NCBI GenBank assembly: GCA_017457625.1
Contig: JAFTHC010000005.1
Coordinates: 1 to 41,417, forward strand
Reading direction: 5' to 3'
Source of the DNA: Kiritimatiellia bacterium
GTDB taxonomy: Bacteria; Verrucomicrobiota; Kiritimatiellia; RFP12; UBA3636
DNA length: 41,417 bases
Each line of letters starts with the position of its first letter. Positions within the stretch are counted from its first letter, which is position 1. A program made the position numbers and the translations under genes. Below the pieces are notes generated by a model. That model was not told the origin of the DNA. It was given only the letters and a program-made list of their open reading frames with translations, and searched no databases. Shown piece by piece: positions 21,307 through 30,007 of this stretch.

Positions 21307-23439
21307 ATGCCGACCATACCCGACCAGACCATCGAGGAAATCCGCTCGCGCACCGACATCGTCCAGGTGATCGGCGACCGCGTGCCGCTCAAGCGCGCCG
21401 GCGCGGCGTGGAAGGCCTGCTGCCCGTTCCACCACGAGAAAACGCCGAGTTTCACCGTCAACCCCCAGCGCCAGACCTACAAGTGCTTCGGCTGCGGCGA
21501 GGGCGGCGACGTCTTCAAGTTCCTCATGAAGCACGACGGCATGACGTTCCTCGACGCCGTTCGGCATCTCGCCGGCAAATGCGGCGTGGAGATCGTCGAG
21601 GAGGACGACGGCGGCCGCGGCGCGCGCGCCCGCCGCCTCTTCCAGGTGAACGCCGAGGCCGCCGCGTTCTTCCACCGGTGCCTCCTGCAGGCCGCCGCCG
21701 CGGCGCCCGCCCGCGCCTATCTCGAAAAGCGCTCGCTCGGGCCGGACGTCGTGGAGCTCTTCGAGCTGGGCTACGACCCGGAGCCGTGGGGGACGCTGGA
21801 CAAGTTCGCCGAGGCGCACGGCTTCTCGAAGCGCGAGATGGTCGAGGCCGGCCTCGGGCTCCTGCCCGACGGCGCGGAGTCCGCCTCGCTGCTGCGCGAC
21901 CGCTTCCACGGGCGCCTGATGTTCCCCGTCAAGGACCACCAGGGGCGCGTCGTCGCCTTCAGCGGGCGCGTTCTCGACAAGGCCGCCAGCCCCGCCAAAT
22001 ACGTCAACTCGCCCGAGACCGACATCTTCAAGAAGTCGCGCGTGCTCTACGCCCTGGACAAGGCGCAGCGCGCCATCGCCTCCGCCACGCACCGCGAGGC
22101 GATCGTCTGCGAGGGGCAGATCGACGTGATCCGCTGCCACGCCTGCGGCTTCCCGCGCGCCGTCGCCTCCGAAGGAACCGCCTTCACGGACGAGCACGCC
22201 AAGCTCCTGCACCGCTACGCCGACAGCGCCGTGCTGCTCTTCGACGCGGACGGCGCGGGCCGCAAGGCCGCGATCCGCACGGCCTCGATCCTGCTCGCCG
22301 AAGGCATCCCCGTTCGCATCGCGCGCATGCCCGACGGCGAGGATCCCGATTCGTTCCTGCTCTCGCACTCCAAGGAAGACTTCCAGGCGGTCCTCGACGC
22401 CGCGATCGGCCCCGTGCCGTTCCACGTCGCGCACCTCCGCGCGCAGGAGGCGGACCCGGACGGCGCGGACGCCGCCGGCCGCATCGCGAAGGAGGTCCTG
22501 CAGACCGTCGCCGCGTGCGCCAGCGCCGTCCACAAGGCGCGCATGGTCCAGGAGCTCGCCCGCGAGCTGCGCCTGCCCGAGGACGCGATCCGCGCGGAAC
22601 TGGCGGGTGTCGAGGAGGCGGTCCGCCGCCAGCGCGAAGGCGCCGCCTTCCGCCGCGAAACGGTCGCGCGTGGCGGGGTCTCCGCCCCGCCCCCGCCGCT
22701 CTCCCCGCCCCCGCCGGACCTGCCGCCGCCGGAGCTCTTCGACGACCCGGCCGACGCGGCCGCGCCGCCCGCCGGGCCGGCCGACCCGCCGCCCGACCCG
22801 ACCGACGTGGCGCTGTGCGAATTTCTCCTCAAGCACGGCGGGGAACACCCCGCCACGGTGCGCGCGCTTTCGGCGCTGCTGCCGCCGGCGATCCTGCCCA
22901 ACCCGATGGTGCGCGCGCTCGTGGCCGCGTTCTACGCCGAAGCCGCCGGCGGGGACGGCGACGCGCTCCTGCGCGTGCAGGAAGAGGACCCGAAGGCCGC
23001 GGATTTCCTCGGCGTCCTTTCCGCCCGGCGCGATCCGGCGGCCGACCACCCGCCGCGCGACTTCGTGCACCAGGCGCTGCTGGACGCGTGGCGCCGCCAC
23101 GTCGCCACGCGCCTGGCCGCCTGCGCCGGCGAAACGGGCCTCGACGCCGTCCGCAAGCGCCAGGACCTGCGCCGCGCCACGCTCGACCTCAAGTCGTGGC
23201 ACCTGGGCTGCGCGCGCGTCCACGAACTGGCGGGCGTGCCGCTGCCCGCCCCCGGCGCCGACGAGTTTCCCGACCTGCCCGCGCTCGAAGGCGAAGAGGA
23301 GCCGGAGCGGCCGCCCGCGCCCTACGTCCGCCACAATCCGGAGGCGGCGCCGCCCGAGGAGCCGCCGGCGGCGCAAGAGCCGCCGGAACGCCGCCCGACC
23401 GACCTCGACGAGGACGACATCCCCCCGGACGCGCTCTGA
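21307..23439 (+). CDS. dnaG: DNA primase
   Basis: This 710 aa protein makes RNA primers at the replication fork. The N-terminal CHC2 zinc finger uses Cys39, His42 (CPFHHEKTPSF) and Cys60/Cys63 (YKCFGCGEGGD). The RNA-polymerase core has GRLMFPVKDHQGRVVAFSGR, KYVNSPETDIFKKS and YALDKAQ. The TOPRIM domain shows IVCEGQIDVI (most primases have EGYMDVI) and LLFDADGAG. A proline-rich linker (encoded at about 22680-22800) with runs such as PPPPPLSPPPPDLPPP joins a helical DnaB-interaction domain, and the C-terminus is an acidic Pro/Glu tail. It is preceded by the toxin gene with only GAGAGAA as a possible ribosome site. rpoD and rpsU, its common partners, are absent. Confidence 0.97.
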   Translation: MPTIPDQTIEEIRSRTDIVQVIGDRVPLKRAGAAWKACCPFHHEKTPSFTVNPQRQTYKCFGCGEGGDVFKFLMKHDGMTFLDAVRHLAGKCGVEIVEEDDGGRGARARRLFQVNAEAAAFFHRCLLQAAAAAPARAYLEKRSLGPDVVELFELGYDPEPWGTLDKFAEAHGFSKREMVEAGLGLLPDGAESASLLRDRFHGRLMFPVKDHQGRVVAFSGRVLDKAASPAKYVNSPETDIFKKSRVLYALDKAQRAIASATHREAIVCEGQIDVIRCHACGFPRAVASEGTAFTDEHAKLLHRYADSAVLLFDADGAGRKAAIRTASILLAEGIPVRIARMPDGEDPDSFLLSHSKEDFQAVLDAAIGPVPFHVAHLRAQEADPDGADAAGRIAKEVLQTVAACASAVHKARMVQELARELRLPEDAIRAELAGVEEAVRRQREGAAFRRETVARGGVSAPPPPLSPPPPDLPPPELFDDPADAAAPPAGPADPPPDPTDVALCEFLLKHGGEHPATVRALSALLPPAILPNPMVRALVAAFYAEAAGGDGDALLRVQEEDPKAADFLGVLSARRDPAADHPPRDFVHQALLDAWRRHVATRLAACAGETGLDAVRKRQDLRRATLDLKSWHLGCARVHELAGVPLPAPGADEFPDLPALEGEEEPERPPAPYVRHNPEAAPPEEPPAAQEPPERRPTDLDEDDIPPDAL
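22669..22679 (+). repeat. CGTGGCGGGGT word, copy 8
   Basis: Inside dnaG on its sense strand, encoding Arg-Gly-Gly-Val. Confidence 0.75.
22847..22857 (-). repeat. CGTGGCGGGGT word, copy 9
   Basis: Inside dnaG, opposite orientation to copy 8 and 168 nt away, encoding His-Pro-Ala-Thr. Confidence 0.75.
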
Positions 23440-23442
23440 CCG

Positions 23443-23466
23443 CGCGCCCTACGGCAGGAGGGCGCG
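23443..23466. terminator. Hairpin between convergent dnaG and argH
   Basis: CGCGCCC (23443-23449) and GGGCGCG (23460-23466) form a 7 bp stem with a 10 nt loop, covering the argH stop. It has no U-tract on either strand. Confidence 0.35.
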
Positions 23467-24837
23467 GAGCGCGCGGGCGACGCGGCCCCGGACGCCGTGC
23501 ACGCGCGTGCGTTCGGCGCGGATCGCCGCTTCGTCCCAGTCCAGCGATTCGGCGACCGCGCCGGGCGCGCCGAGGTGCGTCTTCTTCGCGACCGCTTCGT
23601 CCGGATCCATGCCGCGCAGGTCTTCGAGGTGGTCGCGCACCTGGTGGTAGGCGTCGCGCCACGGCATGCCGCCCGCGACGAGCTCGAGGGCGCGGTCCGT
23701 CGCGAAGACGCCGGGGTCGGCGAACGCGGCGCGGAGCCGGTCCGGATGCGCCCGCAGGCCGCCGACGAGCCGCGCGAGGATGCGCAGCGAAGCGCGCGTC
23801 GCGTCGAGCGCCTCCATGACGACCTTCTTGGTGTCCTGCAGGTCGCGGTTGTAGCCGCCGGGCATGCCGACGAGGATCGCGTTGGCGGTGGCGGACAGGC
23901 CGCAGACCTGCGCGGCCTTGGAGCGGACGAGCTCGCACACGTCCGGGTTGTATTTCTGCGGCATGATCGAGGAGCCCGTGCAGAACTCCTTCGGCAGCGA
24001 GAAATAGCCGAACTCCGGCATCGAGAAGAGGATCAGGTCCTGCGCGAGGCGCGAAAGCGTGACCATGGCCTGGGCGAGCGCGGCGCACGCCTCCGCCTCG
24101 ACCTTGCCGCGCGAATTGCCGGCGGCGAGCACGTTGCCGACCGGGGCGGCGAAACCGAGCAGCTCCGACTCCAGCTCGCGGTCGATCGGCAGCGGAACGC
24201 CGTAGGAGGCCGCCGAGCCGAGCGGGCAGCGGTCCGCGCTCTCGCAGGCGCCGGCGAGGAAGCGGACGCCGTCCTGCCAGAGCTCTTCGGCGTAGGCTTC
24301 CGCCCACGTCGCGACGGAGCTCGGCATCGCGGGCTGCAGGTGCGTGCGGCCCACCATCGGGAGCGACCGGTTCCGGCGCGCGAACTTCACGAGCGCTTCC
24401 GCGAGGTCCAGCGCCTCGTCCTGCGCGGCGAGCAGCTGGTCGCGGAGGAAAAGGCGGATCGCCGTGGCGCTCTGGTCGTTGCGGGAGCGGCCGGTGTGGA
24501 CGCGCTTGCCGAGGTCGCCGAGCGCCTCGGTGAGGGTGCGCTCGATGGCGAGGTGGCAGTCCTGGTCCTCCTCGGTGATCGCGAACGTCCCGGCGCGCGC
24601 GCGGTCGCGGATTTTCGCGAGTTCGCGCAGGACCGCCGCGCGCTCCCCCTTGGAAAAGAGGCGCGGCTCGTAGGCCATGCGCGAAAGCATCGTCACGTGC
24701 GCGGCGGTGCCGTAGCAGTCCCATTCGGCCAGGCGCCGGTCCAGCACGGGGTCCTGGCCGACGGTGAAGGCGAGCACGTCCGGGTCGATGGCGCCGACGA
24801 CGGTCTTCGCGTTGTCGCGGGAAGCGGTTTTCTTCAT
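23449..24837 (-). CDS. argH: Argininosuccinate lyase
   Basis: This 462 aa enzyme cleaves argininosuccinate to arginine and fumarate, the last step of arginine synthesis. Superfamily motifs are present: HTGRSRNDQSATAIRLFLRD (about residue 110), VGRTHLQPAMPSS (catalytic His region) and the signature GSSIMPQKYNPDVCELVRSK with the catalytic Ser. Length is typical. ATG 24837 is supported by a TAGAAT -10 ending 8 nt upstream. It is divergent from the giant GreA gene. argJ lies 12 kb away on the same strand, so arginine genes are dispersed here. The final 25 residues are Arg/Val-rich and unremarkable. Confidence 0.97.
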   Translation of the reverse strand: MKKTASRDNAKTVVGAIDPDVLAFTVGQDPVLDRRLAEWDCYGTAAHVTMLSRMAYEPRLFSKGERAAVLRELAKIRDRARAGTFAITEEDQDCHLAIERTLTEALGDLGKRVHTGRSRNDQSATAIRLFLRDQLLAAQDEALDLAEALVKFARRNRSLPMVGRTHLQPAMPSSVATWAEAYAEELWQDGVRFLAGACESADRCPLGSAASYGVPLPIDRELESELLGFAAPVGNVLAAGNSRGKVEAEACAALAQAMVTLSRLAQDLILFSMPEFGYFSLPKEFCTGSSIMPQKYNPDVCELVRSKAAQVCGLSATANAILVGMPGGYNRDLQDTKKVVMEALDATRASLRILARLVGGLRAHPDRLRAAFADPGVFATDRALELVAGGMPWRDAYHQVRDHLEDLRGMDPDEAVAKKTHLGAPGAVAESLDWDEAAIRAERTRVHGVRGRVARALRALLP

Positions 24838-24845
24838 GGCCGGCG

Positions 24846-24875
24846 ATTCTACCGCACCGCCGCCCCCGCGCGCAA
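24846..24875 (-). promoter_or_regulatory. Leaderless-type promoter of argH
   Basis: TTGCGC (24875-24870), an 18 nt spacer and TAGAAT (24851-24846). The -10 ends 8 nt before the argH ATG. It shares the intergenic region with the opposite GreA promoter. Confidence 0.75.
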
Positions 24876-24889
24876 CGCGTTTTTTCCGT

Positions 24890-24919
24890 TTGCCCTCGCG
24901 CGGGGGGTTGTGGTAGACT
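24890..24919 (+). promoter_or_regulatory. Promoter of the giant GreA gene
   Basis: TTGCCC (24890-24895), an 18 nt spacer and TAGACT (24914-24919) with extended TG. The leader of about 72 nt contains the hairpin at 24932-24953. Confidence 0.7.
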
Positions 24920-24931
24920 CGTCCGCCCGTA

Positions 24932-24953
24932 GCGCGCGGGGGAACCCGCGCGC
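24932..24953 (+). promoter_or_regulatory. Leader hairpin upstream of the giant GreA gene
   Basis: GCGCGCGGG (24932-24940) and CCCGCGCGC (24945-24953) form a perfect 9 bp stem closed by a GGAA loop, starting about 6 nt after the predicted transcription start. It could stabilise the 5' end or pause RNA polymerase; no U-tract follows. Confidence 0.5.
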
Positions 24954-24997
24954 GGCCGAACCCTCTCCCGCCGCACAATCACACAGGCACATCCGAC

Positions 24998-27538
24998 ATG
25001 TCCCAGTCCGCCCCCGCCGTCTCCCCGAACGACCTGGCCGTCCAGATCGTCACCGAAGCGTTCGAACCCTCGCCCGACGCGGCCAAGCTCCTCGACCTCA
25101 TGGGCTCGCTCGCGGATCTCGTGAAGAACGAGAAGGACGAGCGCCGGCTCGAGCCGCGCGACCAGGCGTTCGCCGTCGTGGAGCAGTGCTTCATCGACCG
25201 GCGCGACGTGGCCTCGCTCATCACGCTGCTGCACCGCAAGGCCAAGTGGACGGGCGACCGCGTCGCCTACGGCGCCGAGTGCCTCTCCGTGCTCTCCGCG
25301 GCCGCCTCCAAGGACCGCCTCGCGATGGCGAAGATCGAGAGCGCCGGCTTCGGCAAGATCCGCCCCTCCGAAGCGCTCAAGCGCCTTTCGCTGCTGCTTT
25401 CGCTCAAGCCCGGTTCCGTCGTCGCCCACCGCACGTGGGGCTACGGCGTCGTGAAGGCCGAGGACGACTACTACAAGAACATGACCGTGGAGTTCGACGA
25501 CGCGCCCGGCCGCCCCAAGGCGCTCGGTTTCTCGTTCGCCGCCGAAGCGCTCGTCCCGATCGGGGCGGAGCACGTCCTGGCCGCGCGCCACGCGGACCGC
25601 GCCGGGTTCGACGCGCTGTGCCTCGCCGAACCCGGCCGCGTCGCGAAGATGGCGCTGCAGTCCTGGGGCAACCTCACGGTTTCGCAGCTGCAGGCGCGGA
25701 TCGAGCCGATCCTGCCCGCCGGGCAGGACTGGAAGCAGTTCTGGGAGCTGGCCCGCAAGCAGCTCGCCCGCGACGCGGCCGTCCGCCTCCCGGCCGCGAC
25801 CAAGAAGGCCGAGGCCGTCGAGCTCTCCGCCCAGGTCCCGGCGGCGGCCGGCGCGGACAAGGCGGAGAAGGCCGGCAAGGACGACGCCGGCAAAGCGGAC
25901 AAGGCCGACGAGGCCAAGGCGGAGAAGCCCGACGCCGAGTGCGCCGCCTTCGTCAAGCTGCGCGACCCGAAGGCCATTTTCGAAAAGGGCGCCGATTTCG
26001 CCAAGCGCGCCAAGGCCGCGAAGGCGTCGGGCGGCACGCTCTCCGACGCCCAGCGCGCGGCGCTCGCCGACCGCATCGGCTTCGTGCTCAAGGCGTCGGT
26101 CGCCGACCGCAAGAAGCTCGGCAACGCCGCCAAGGTCCGCGCCGCCATGCTCGGCCTCTCGTGCGGGCTGGCGGAGGTCCCCGTCGCGCTGCGGCCCGGC
26201 GCCGAGGAGGATTTCGCGTTCGCCCCGGGATCGGACGGCAAGTCCGTCGACCTGCTGCGCACGCTCTGCCGCACGGACATCGCCCTGGACGCGGCCGCCT
26301 CGCTGCCGGCGAGCCTCACGGCGGAGCTCGCGGGCTGGATCCCGCTGGACGCGGACCCGGCGGTCGCGGCCGATTTCCTCGCCGTGCTGCCCGACATGCC
26401 CGCGAACCTGATGGAGCACGCCGCGCCGCGGCTCGCCACGGGCGTCGCGAAGGCGGATTTCGCCAAGAAGCTCCACGAGGAAATCGGCAAGACGCGCCCC
26501 TCGTTCCAGCTCCTGCGCTGGCTCTGCCACGCCGCCGCCGGCGCGTCGGCCGCGGCGGTCGGCGCCGGCAAGGACGAAGCCGCCGACAAGGCCGACCCGA
26601 AGGCGAAGGCCAAGGCCGCCAAGGCGCTTTCGGACGCGGTCCTCGAAGCGGTCCCGCCGTTCGCGCTCGTTTCCATCGTGGCCGTGGCGCTGGACGGCGA
26701 AGCCGCCGGCGAGGCGCTCCGCATGAAGAACGACCTCAAGAAGCTGTTCGTCGCGGGCCGCCTCGCGGACGAAGAGTCGCCCGACGCGGCGCCCGGCGCG
26801 AACGCGAAGAAGGCGAAGAAGAAGATCGAGGTCGAGGCCGGCAGCAAGTGGCTCGTGCCGCTGATGGACCGGATGTCGCGCGAGGAGCGCGCCTCCGTCT
26901 TCGCCCGCCTTTCCGCGATGGAGGGCGTCTGGGAGCCGCTCAAGAAGCGCAACCTGCTCGAATACCTGCGCGCCGACTACGAGGGCATCGAGGAGCTGCC
27001 GGAGATGGCCGAGGAGGCGCCCGAGGCGTTCGTCCGCTTCGGCATCACGTCGGCCCGCTCCTACGCCGAGCGGCAGGCGCGCCTGGACAAGCTCGTCAAG
27101 GAGGACATCCCGCAGAACATCCGCGACATCGAGTTCGCGAAGGGCTTCGGCGACCTCTCCGAAAACTTCGAATACCAGACGGCCCGCGACCGCGAGCGCG
27201 AACTGCAGGCGCGCCAGACGCAGCTGCAGAAGGACCTCGCGTCGGTTTCCGCGTTCGACTTCTCCGGCATCGCGCAGAACGGCCTGGCGGGCGTCGGCTC
27301 GTTCGTGGCGATCCGCGGCGAGGACGGCGCCGAGCGCGCCTACTCGATCCTCGGCGAATGGGACAGCGACCCGGATCTGGGGATCGTTTCCTCGCGCAGC
27401 CGCGTGGCCGAGGCGCTCTTCGGCCACGCCGAAGGCGACAAGGTCGAGATGCCGGGCGAAGACGGGGAGACCTCCGTCGCGACCGTCGTCTCCGTCGGCC
27501 CCCTGCCCGACGCCGTCCTCGCCTGGGCCCGCGGGTAG
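24998..27538 (+). CDS. greA: Giant GreA-type transcription elongation factor
   Basis: This 846 aa protein has GreA/GreB homology at its C-terminus (about residues 690-846). A coiled coil carries the catalytic acidic tip KGFGDLSENFEYQTARDRERELQAR-like sequence, ending in an FKBP-like domain (VGSFVAIRGEDGAE, YSILGEWDSDPDLGIVSSRSRVAEAL). GreA normally has about 158 residues. The extra 690 residues include a CarD/Tudor-like GSVVAHRTWGYGVVKAED segment (about 130-190) and helical parts joined by two Lys/Ala/Asp-rich low-complexity linkers (encoded at about 25850-25940 and 26570-26640). Large fused GreA proteins are known from Chlamydiae and Verrucomicrobia. The product should rescue backtracked RNA polymerase; the role of the N-terminal part is unknown. 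The leader contains a strong hairpin. Confidence 0.9.
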   Translation: MSQSAPAVSPNDLAVQIVTEAFEPSPDAAKLLDLMGSLADLVKNEKDERRLEPRDQAFAVVEQCFIDRRDVASLITLLHRKAKWTGDRVAYGAECLSVLSAAASKDRLAMAKIESAGFGKIRPSEALKRLSLLLSLKPGSVVAHRTWGYGVVKAEDDYYKNMTVEFDDAPGRPKALGFSFAAEALVPIGAEHVLAARHADRAGFDALCLAEPGRVAKMALQSWGNLTVSQLQARIEPILPAGQDWKQFWELARKQLARDAAVRLPAATKKAEAVELSAQVPAAAGADKAEKAGKDDAGKADKADEAKAEKPDAECAAFVKLRDPKAIFEKGADFAKRAKAAKASGGTLSDAQRAALADRIGFVLKASVADRKKLGNAAKVRAAMLGLSCGLAEVPVALRPGAEEDFAFAPGSDGKSVDLLRTLCRTDIALDAAASLPASLTAELAGWIPLDADPAVAADFLAVLPDMPANLMEHAAPRLATGVAKADFAKKLHEEIGKTRPSFQLLRWLCHAAAGASAAAVGAGKDEAADKADPKAKAKAAKALSDAVLEAVPPFALVSIVAVALDGEAAGEALRMKNDLKKLFVAGRLADEESPDAAPGANAKKAKKKIEVEAGSKWLVPLMDRMSREERASVFARLSAMEGVWEPLKKRNLLEYLRADYEGIEELPEMAEEAPEAFVRFGITSARSYAERQARLDKLVKEDIPQNIRDIEFAKGFGDLSENFEYQTARDRERELQARQTQLQKDLASVSAFDFSGIAQNGLAGVGSFVAIRGEDGAERAYSILGEWDSDPDLGIVSSRSRVAEALFGHAEGDKVEMPGEDGETSVATVVSVGPLPDAVLAWARG

Positions 27539-27562
27539 CGCGCGCCGCGCCGGCGGCGCGCT
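27537..27562. terminator. Inverted repeat spanning both convergent stops
   Basis: AGCGCGC (27537-27543) pairs with GCGCGCT (27556-27562), and inner G/C bases extend the stem. It joins the TAG of the GreA gene to the TGA of the oppositely oriented FAD gene. There is no U-tract. Confidence 0.42.
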
Positions 27563-28785
27563 CAGGCGCCTCCGCCGGCGAGCCGCCCGGCGAAGGCGAG
27601 CGCCCGTTCGACGACGAGGTCGGAGTTGTAGTGCTGCCACTCGCCCCAGCGCCCGAGGCCGAAGACGCGGCTGCGGGCGCATTCGGCGAGCAGCGCCGCC
27701 ATCGCCTCGTTCTTGCCGACCGTGTTGAGCGGGTAGGCCCACGGCGCCGCGAAGCGCGGGCCGGCCGCGGGGCCTTCGCGGCCGATCCGCGTCTCGGTCC
27801 AGTAGCCGCGAGCGCCCGGCAGGAAGTTCTCGCGCAGCAGATAGCGGTGCTCGGGCCGCGCCGGGTCGGGCTCGTAGATCCAGTGCGCGTCCGAGCCGAA
27901 GGACCCGGGCCGGTATTCCACGTAGACGCCGGTGTGCCGCAGCGACGCAACGGCCGAGAGCGACGCGGCCGAGAGGCCGGCGAGGCGCGCGAAGGCGGGC
28001 CAGGGCGCGGTGTTCACGACGACGTCCGCGCGGACCTCCGTGCCGTCCGCCAACGTGGCGGCGCGCGCCGCGACGTCGAGCGCGACGATTTCCGCGCCCG
28101 CGACGAGGCGCCCGCCGAGCGCCTCGCCCATGCGGCGCCAGACTTCGCCGGAGCCGTGCTTTTTCGGGTAGCGGAAGACGGCGTGCCCGGGCTGCGAGCC
28201 GAACGGACGGCGCTCGCGGCAGGAGCGGAGCGTGTCTTCGTAGGAGACGTTCGGGAGCTTCTCGAGCCAGTAGGTGCCGAGAGCGTCCAGGTCCTCGCCG
28301 AACATCTTGCGGTTGTAGGGCAGCATGTAGTCCTCGGCGATCGAACGGCCGAGTTTCCAGACGATCCAGTCGACGAACGAGGACGGCATCGGCTCGCCCG
28401 CGTTGCAGCCCGCCGCCGCGATGTCCGCGAGGTAGCGGCGTTGCGTCGCCTCGTCGAGCTGCCAGACGTTCGCCTCCAGCGGATTGCCGACCATCCGGCC
28501 GAACAGGCGGATCTTCGTGTTGCGCTCGAATAGGTTCCATTCCCCCTCCGGCATGAAGCGGAAGAGGAAGTCCGTCACGGCGGGGCGGCGCACGTCGACG
28601 AAATGTCCGCCGCCCGTGTCGAGCGGCGCGCCGTCCACCGGCGCGCTGCGGCACAGGCCGCCGGCTTCCGCCTCCTTTTCGAAAACGAGGAAGTCGCGCA
28701 CGCCGCGCTCCAGCAGACCGTGCGCGAGCGCCAGACCCGCGGGGCCGGCGCCGAGGACCGCGATGCGGGTCGTGGCGGTTTTCAT
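27562..28785 (-). CDS. FAD-dependent oxidoreductase (protoporphyrinogen oxidase / UDP-galactopyranose mutase-like)
   Basis: This 407 aa flavoprotein begins with a dinucleotide-binding motif (RIAVLGAGPAGLALAHGL) followed by FLVFEKEAEAGGLCRS and DTGGGHFVD. That is the pattern of the NAD(P)-binding amine-oxidase/UDP-galactopyranose mutase group. The middle has MLPYNRKMFGEDLDALGTYWLEK and the C-terminus GLGRWGEWQHYNSD, where UDP-galactopyranose mutase relatives bind FAD and substrate. Such proteins often occur in surface-polysaccharide loci. It is not a canonical HemG or Glf by motif. It lies 26 nt after the nagA stop on the same strand and is probably co-transcribed. An amino-sugar or nucleotide-sugar role is an inference from that position. 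Confidence 0.8.
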   Translation of the reverse strand: MKTATTRIAVLGAGPAGLALAHGLLERGVRDFLVFEKEAEAGGLCRSAPVDGAPLDTGGGHFVDVRRPAVTDFLFRFMPEGEWNLFERNTKIRLFGRMVGNPLEANVWQLDEATQRRYLADIAAAGCNAGEPMPSSFVDWIVWKLGRSIAEDYMLPYNRKMFGEDLDALGTYWLEKLPNVSYEDTLRSCRERRPFGSQPGHAVFRYPKKHGSGEVWRRMGEALGGRLVAGAEIVALDVAARAATLADGTEVRADVVVNTAPWPAFARLAGLSAASLSAVASLRHTGVYVEYRPGSFGSDAHWIYEPDPARPEHRYLLRENFLPGARGYWTETRIGREGPAAGPRFAAPWAYPLNTVGKNEAMAALLAECARSRVFGLGRWGEWQHYNSDLVVERALAFAGRLAGGGA

Positions 28786-28800
28786 CGGGCGGCGTCGCGG

Positions 28801-28811
28801 CGTGGCGGGGT
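28801..28811 (+). repeat. CGTGGCGGGGT word, copy 10
   Basis: In the 26 nt gap between nagA and the FAD oxidoreductase, touching the nagA stop. Confidence 0.75.
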
Positions 28812-29900
28812 TCAGGCGAAGACGTCGCCGCGGAGAATCACGGACCGCAGTTCGGGCAGCGGGCCGGCGAGGTCGACGAGCAGCACGTCGGCCGGGCGGC
28901 CGGGAGCGAGCACGCCCGCGTCGAGATGCGCCGCGGCGGCGGGCGTCGCGGTCGCCATGCGGATGGCGTCCGCGAACGGGATGCCGAAGGAGACGGCGCG
29001 GCGGACGCATTCCCACAGCGTGACGGAGCAGCCCGCGATCGTGCCGTCCGGCAGGCGCGCCTCGTTGTTCTTGAGGATCACCTTCAGGCCGCCGAGATCG
29101 TATTCGCCTTCGGGCGCGCCGGCGGGGCGGATGTTGTCCGAAACGAGCGCGACGCGGTCCGGGCCGAACGCCTTGTAGAGCAGGAGGCAGATCGCCGGGG
29201 CGACGTGGAAGCCGTCGCAGATCAGCTCCGCGAAGGCGCCTTTCTCGAGCGCGGCTCCGATCGGGCCGGGCTTGCGGTGGTGGATGCCCGGCATCGCGTT
29301 GAAGGTGTGCGTGAGCGAACTGGCGCCGGCGTCGAAACCGGCGCAGGCCTGCTCGAAGGTGGCGTCCGTGTGGCCGAGCGTGACGGAGACGCCCATGTCC
29401 GCGGCCGCGCGGATGTAGTCGAGCGCGCCGGGCAGTTCCGGCGCGATCGTGACGCGGACCGCGGCGGGGCGCAGCGAGCGGAACTCTTCGAGGTCCGGCG
29501 GCCGGATGCAGGCCGGGTTCTGCGCGCCCTTGCGCGAAAGCGCGATGTGCGGCCCCTCCAAGTGGATGCCGGGCAGGCGCGCGCCGGGGACGTCGCGCGG
29601 GGCGGCGCAGACGCGCTCGAGGTCCTCGCGGAACGCGGTCATCGTCGTGGGCAGCCACGTCGTCGTGCCGTTCTTGGCGCGGAAGACGGCCATCTCGGCG
29701 AAGTCGGCGTCCATCGTGTCGAGGCCGAGGCAGCCGTGCGCGTGGATGTCCACGAGGCCGGGGACGGCCGCGAGGCCGCGGCCGTCGATGTCGCCGGGCG
29801 CGAGGGGCGCGGCGCCCCCGTCGATCCGGGCGATGCGGTCGCCTTCGAAAACGATGGTGGCGGGTTTTCCGCCGAGAAAGACGTTCGTGAGCCGTTTCAT
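28812..29900 (-). CDS. nagA: N-acetylglucosamine-6-phosphate deacetylase
   Basis: This 362 aa amidohydrolase removes acetate from GlcNAc-6-phosphate, feeding peptidoglycan and chitin sugars into glucosamine-6-phosphate. Motifs in order are VDIHAHGCLGLDTMD (metal site), GIHLEGPHIA with the metal-binding Glu, VTLGHTDATFEQA (His), LTHTFNAMPGIHHRKPG (His) and LVSDNIRPAG with the catalytic Asp. The ATG at 29900 is fixed by a TAGAAT -10 ending 8 nt upstream; a longer frame would start inside the promoter. nagB is not seen. It is divergent from the OppC-like permease gene. Confidence 0.95.
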   Translation of the reverse strand: MKRLTNVFLGGKPATIVFEGDRIARIDGGAAPLAPGDIDGRGLAAVPGLVDIHAHGCLGLDTMDADFAEMAVFRAKNGTTTWLPTTMTAFREDLERVCAAPRDVPGARLPGIHLEGPHIALSRKGAQNPACIRPPDLEEFRSLRPAAVRVTIAPELPGALDYIRAAADMGVSVTLGHTDATFEQACAGFDAGASSLTHTFNAMPGIHHRKPGPIGAALEKGAFAELICDGFHVAPAICLLLYKAFGPDRVALVSDNIRPAGAPEGEYDLGGLKVILKNNEARLPDGTIAGCSVTLWECVRRAVSFGIPFADAIRMATATPAAAAHLDAGVLAPGRPADVLLVDLAGPLPELRSVILRGDVFA

Positions 29901-29908
29901 GGGACGCG

Positions 29909-29938
29909 ATTCTACCACATCCCGCCGCGGGCGCTCAA
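29909..29938 (-). promoter_or_regulatory. Leaderless-type promoter of nagA
   Basis: TTGAGC (29938-29933), an 18 nt spacer and TAGAAT (29914-29909) with extended TG. The gap to the ATG is 8 nt. The spacer resembles those of argJ and the sugar-type permease. Confidence 0.75.
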
Positions 29939-29969
29939 GCGGCGCAACGCCCGCGCGGCGACGCCGCGC

Positions 29970-29999
29970 TTGCGGGGCGGCGGGGCGGTCTGGTAGACT
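29970..29999 (+). promoter_or_regulatory. Leaderless-type promoter of the OppC-like permease
   Basis: TTGCGG (29970-29975), an 18 nt spacer and TAGACT (29994-29999) with extended TG, ending 8 nt before the ATG at 30008. Confidence 0.72.
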
Positions 30000-30007
30000 C
30001 CGCCGCG

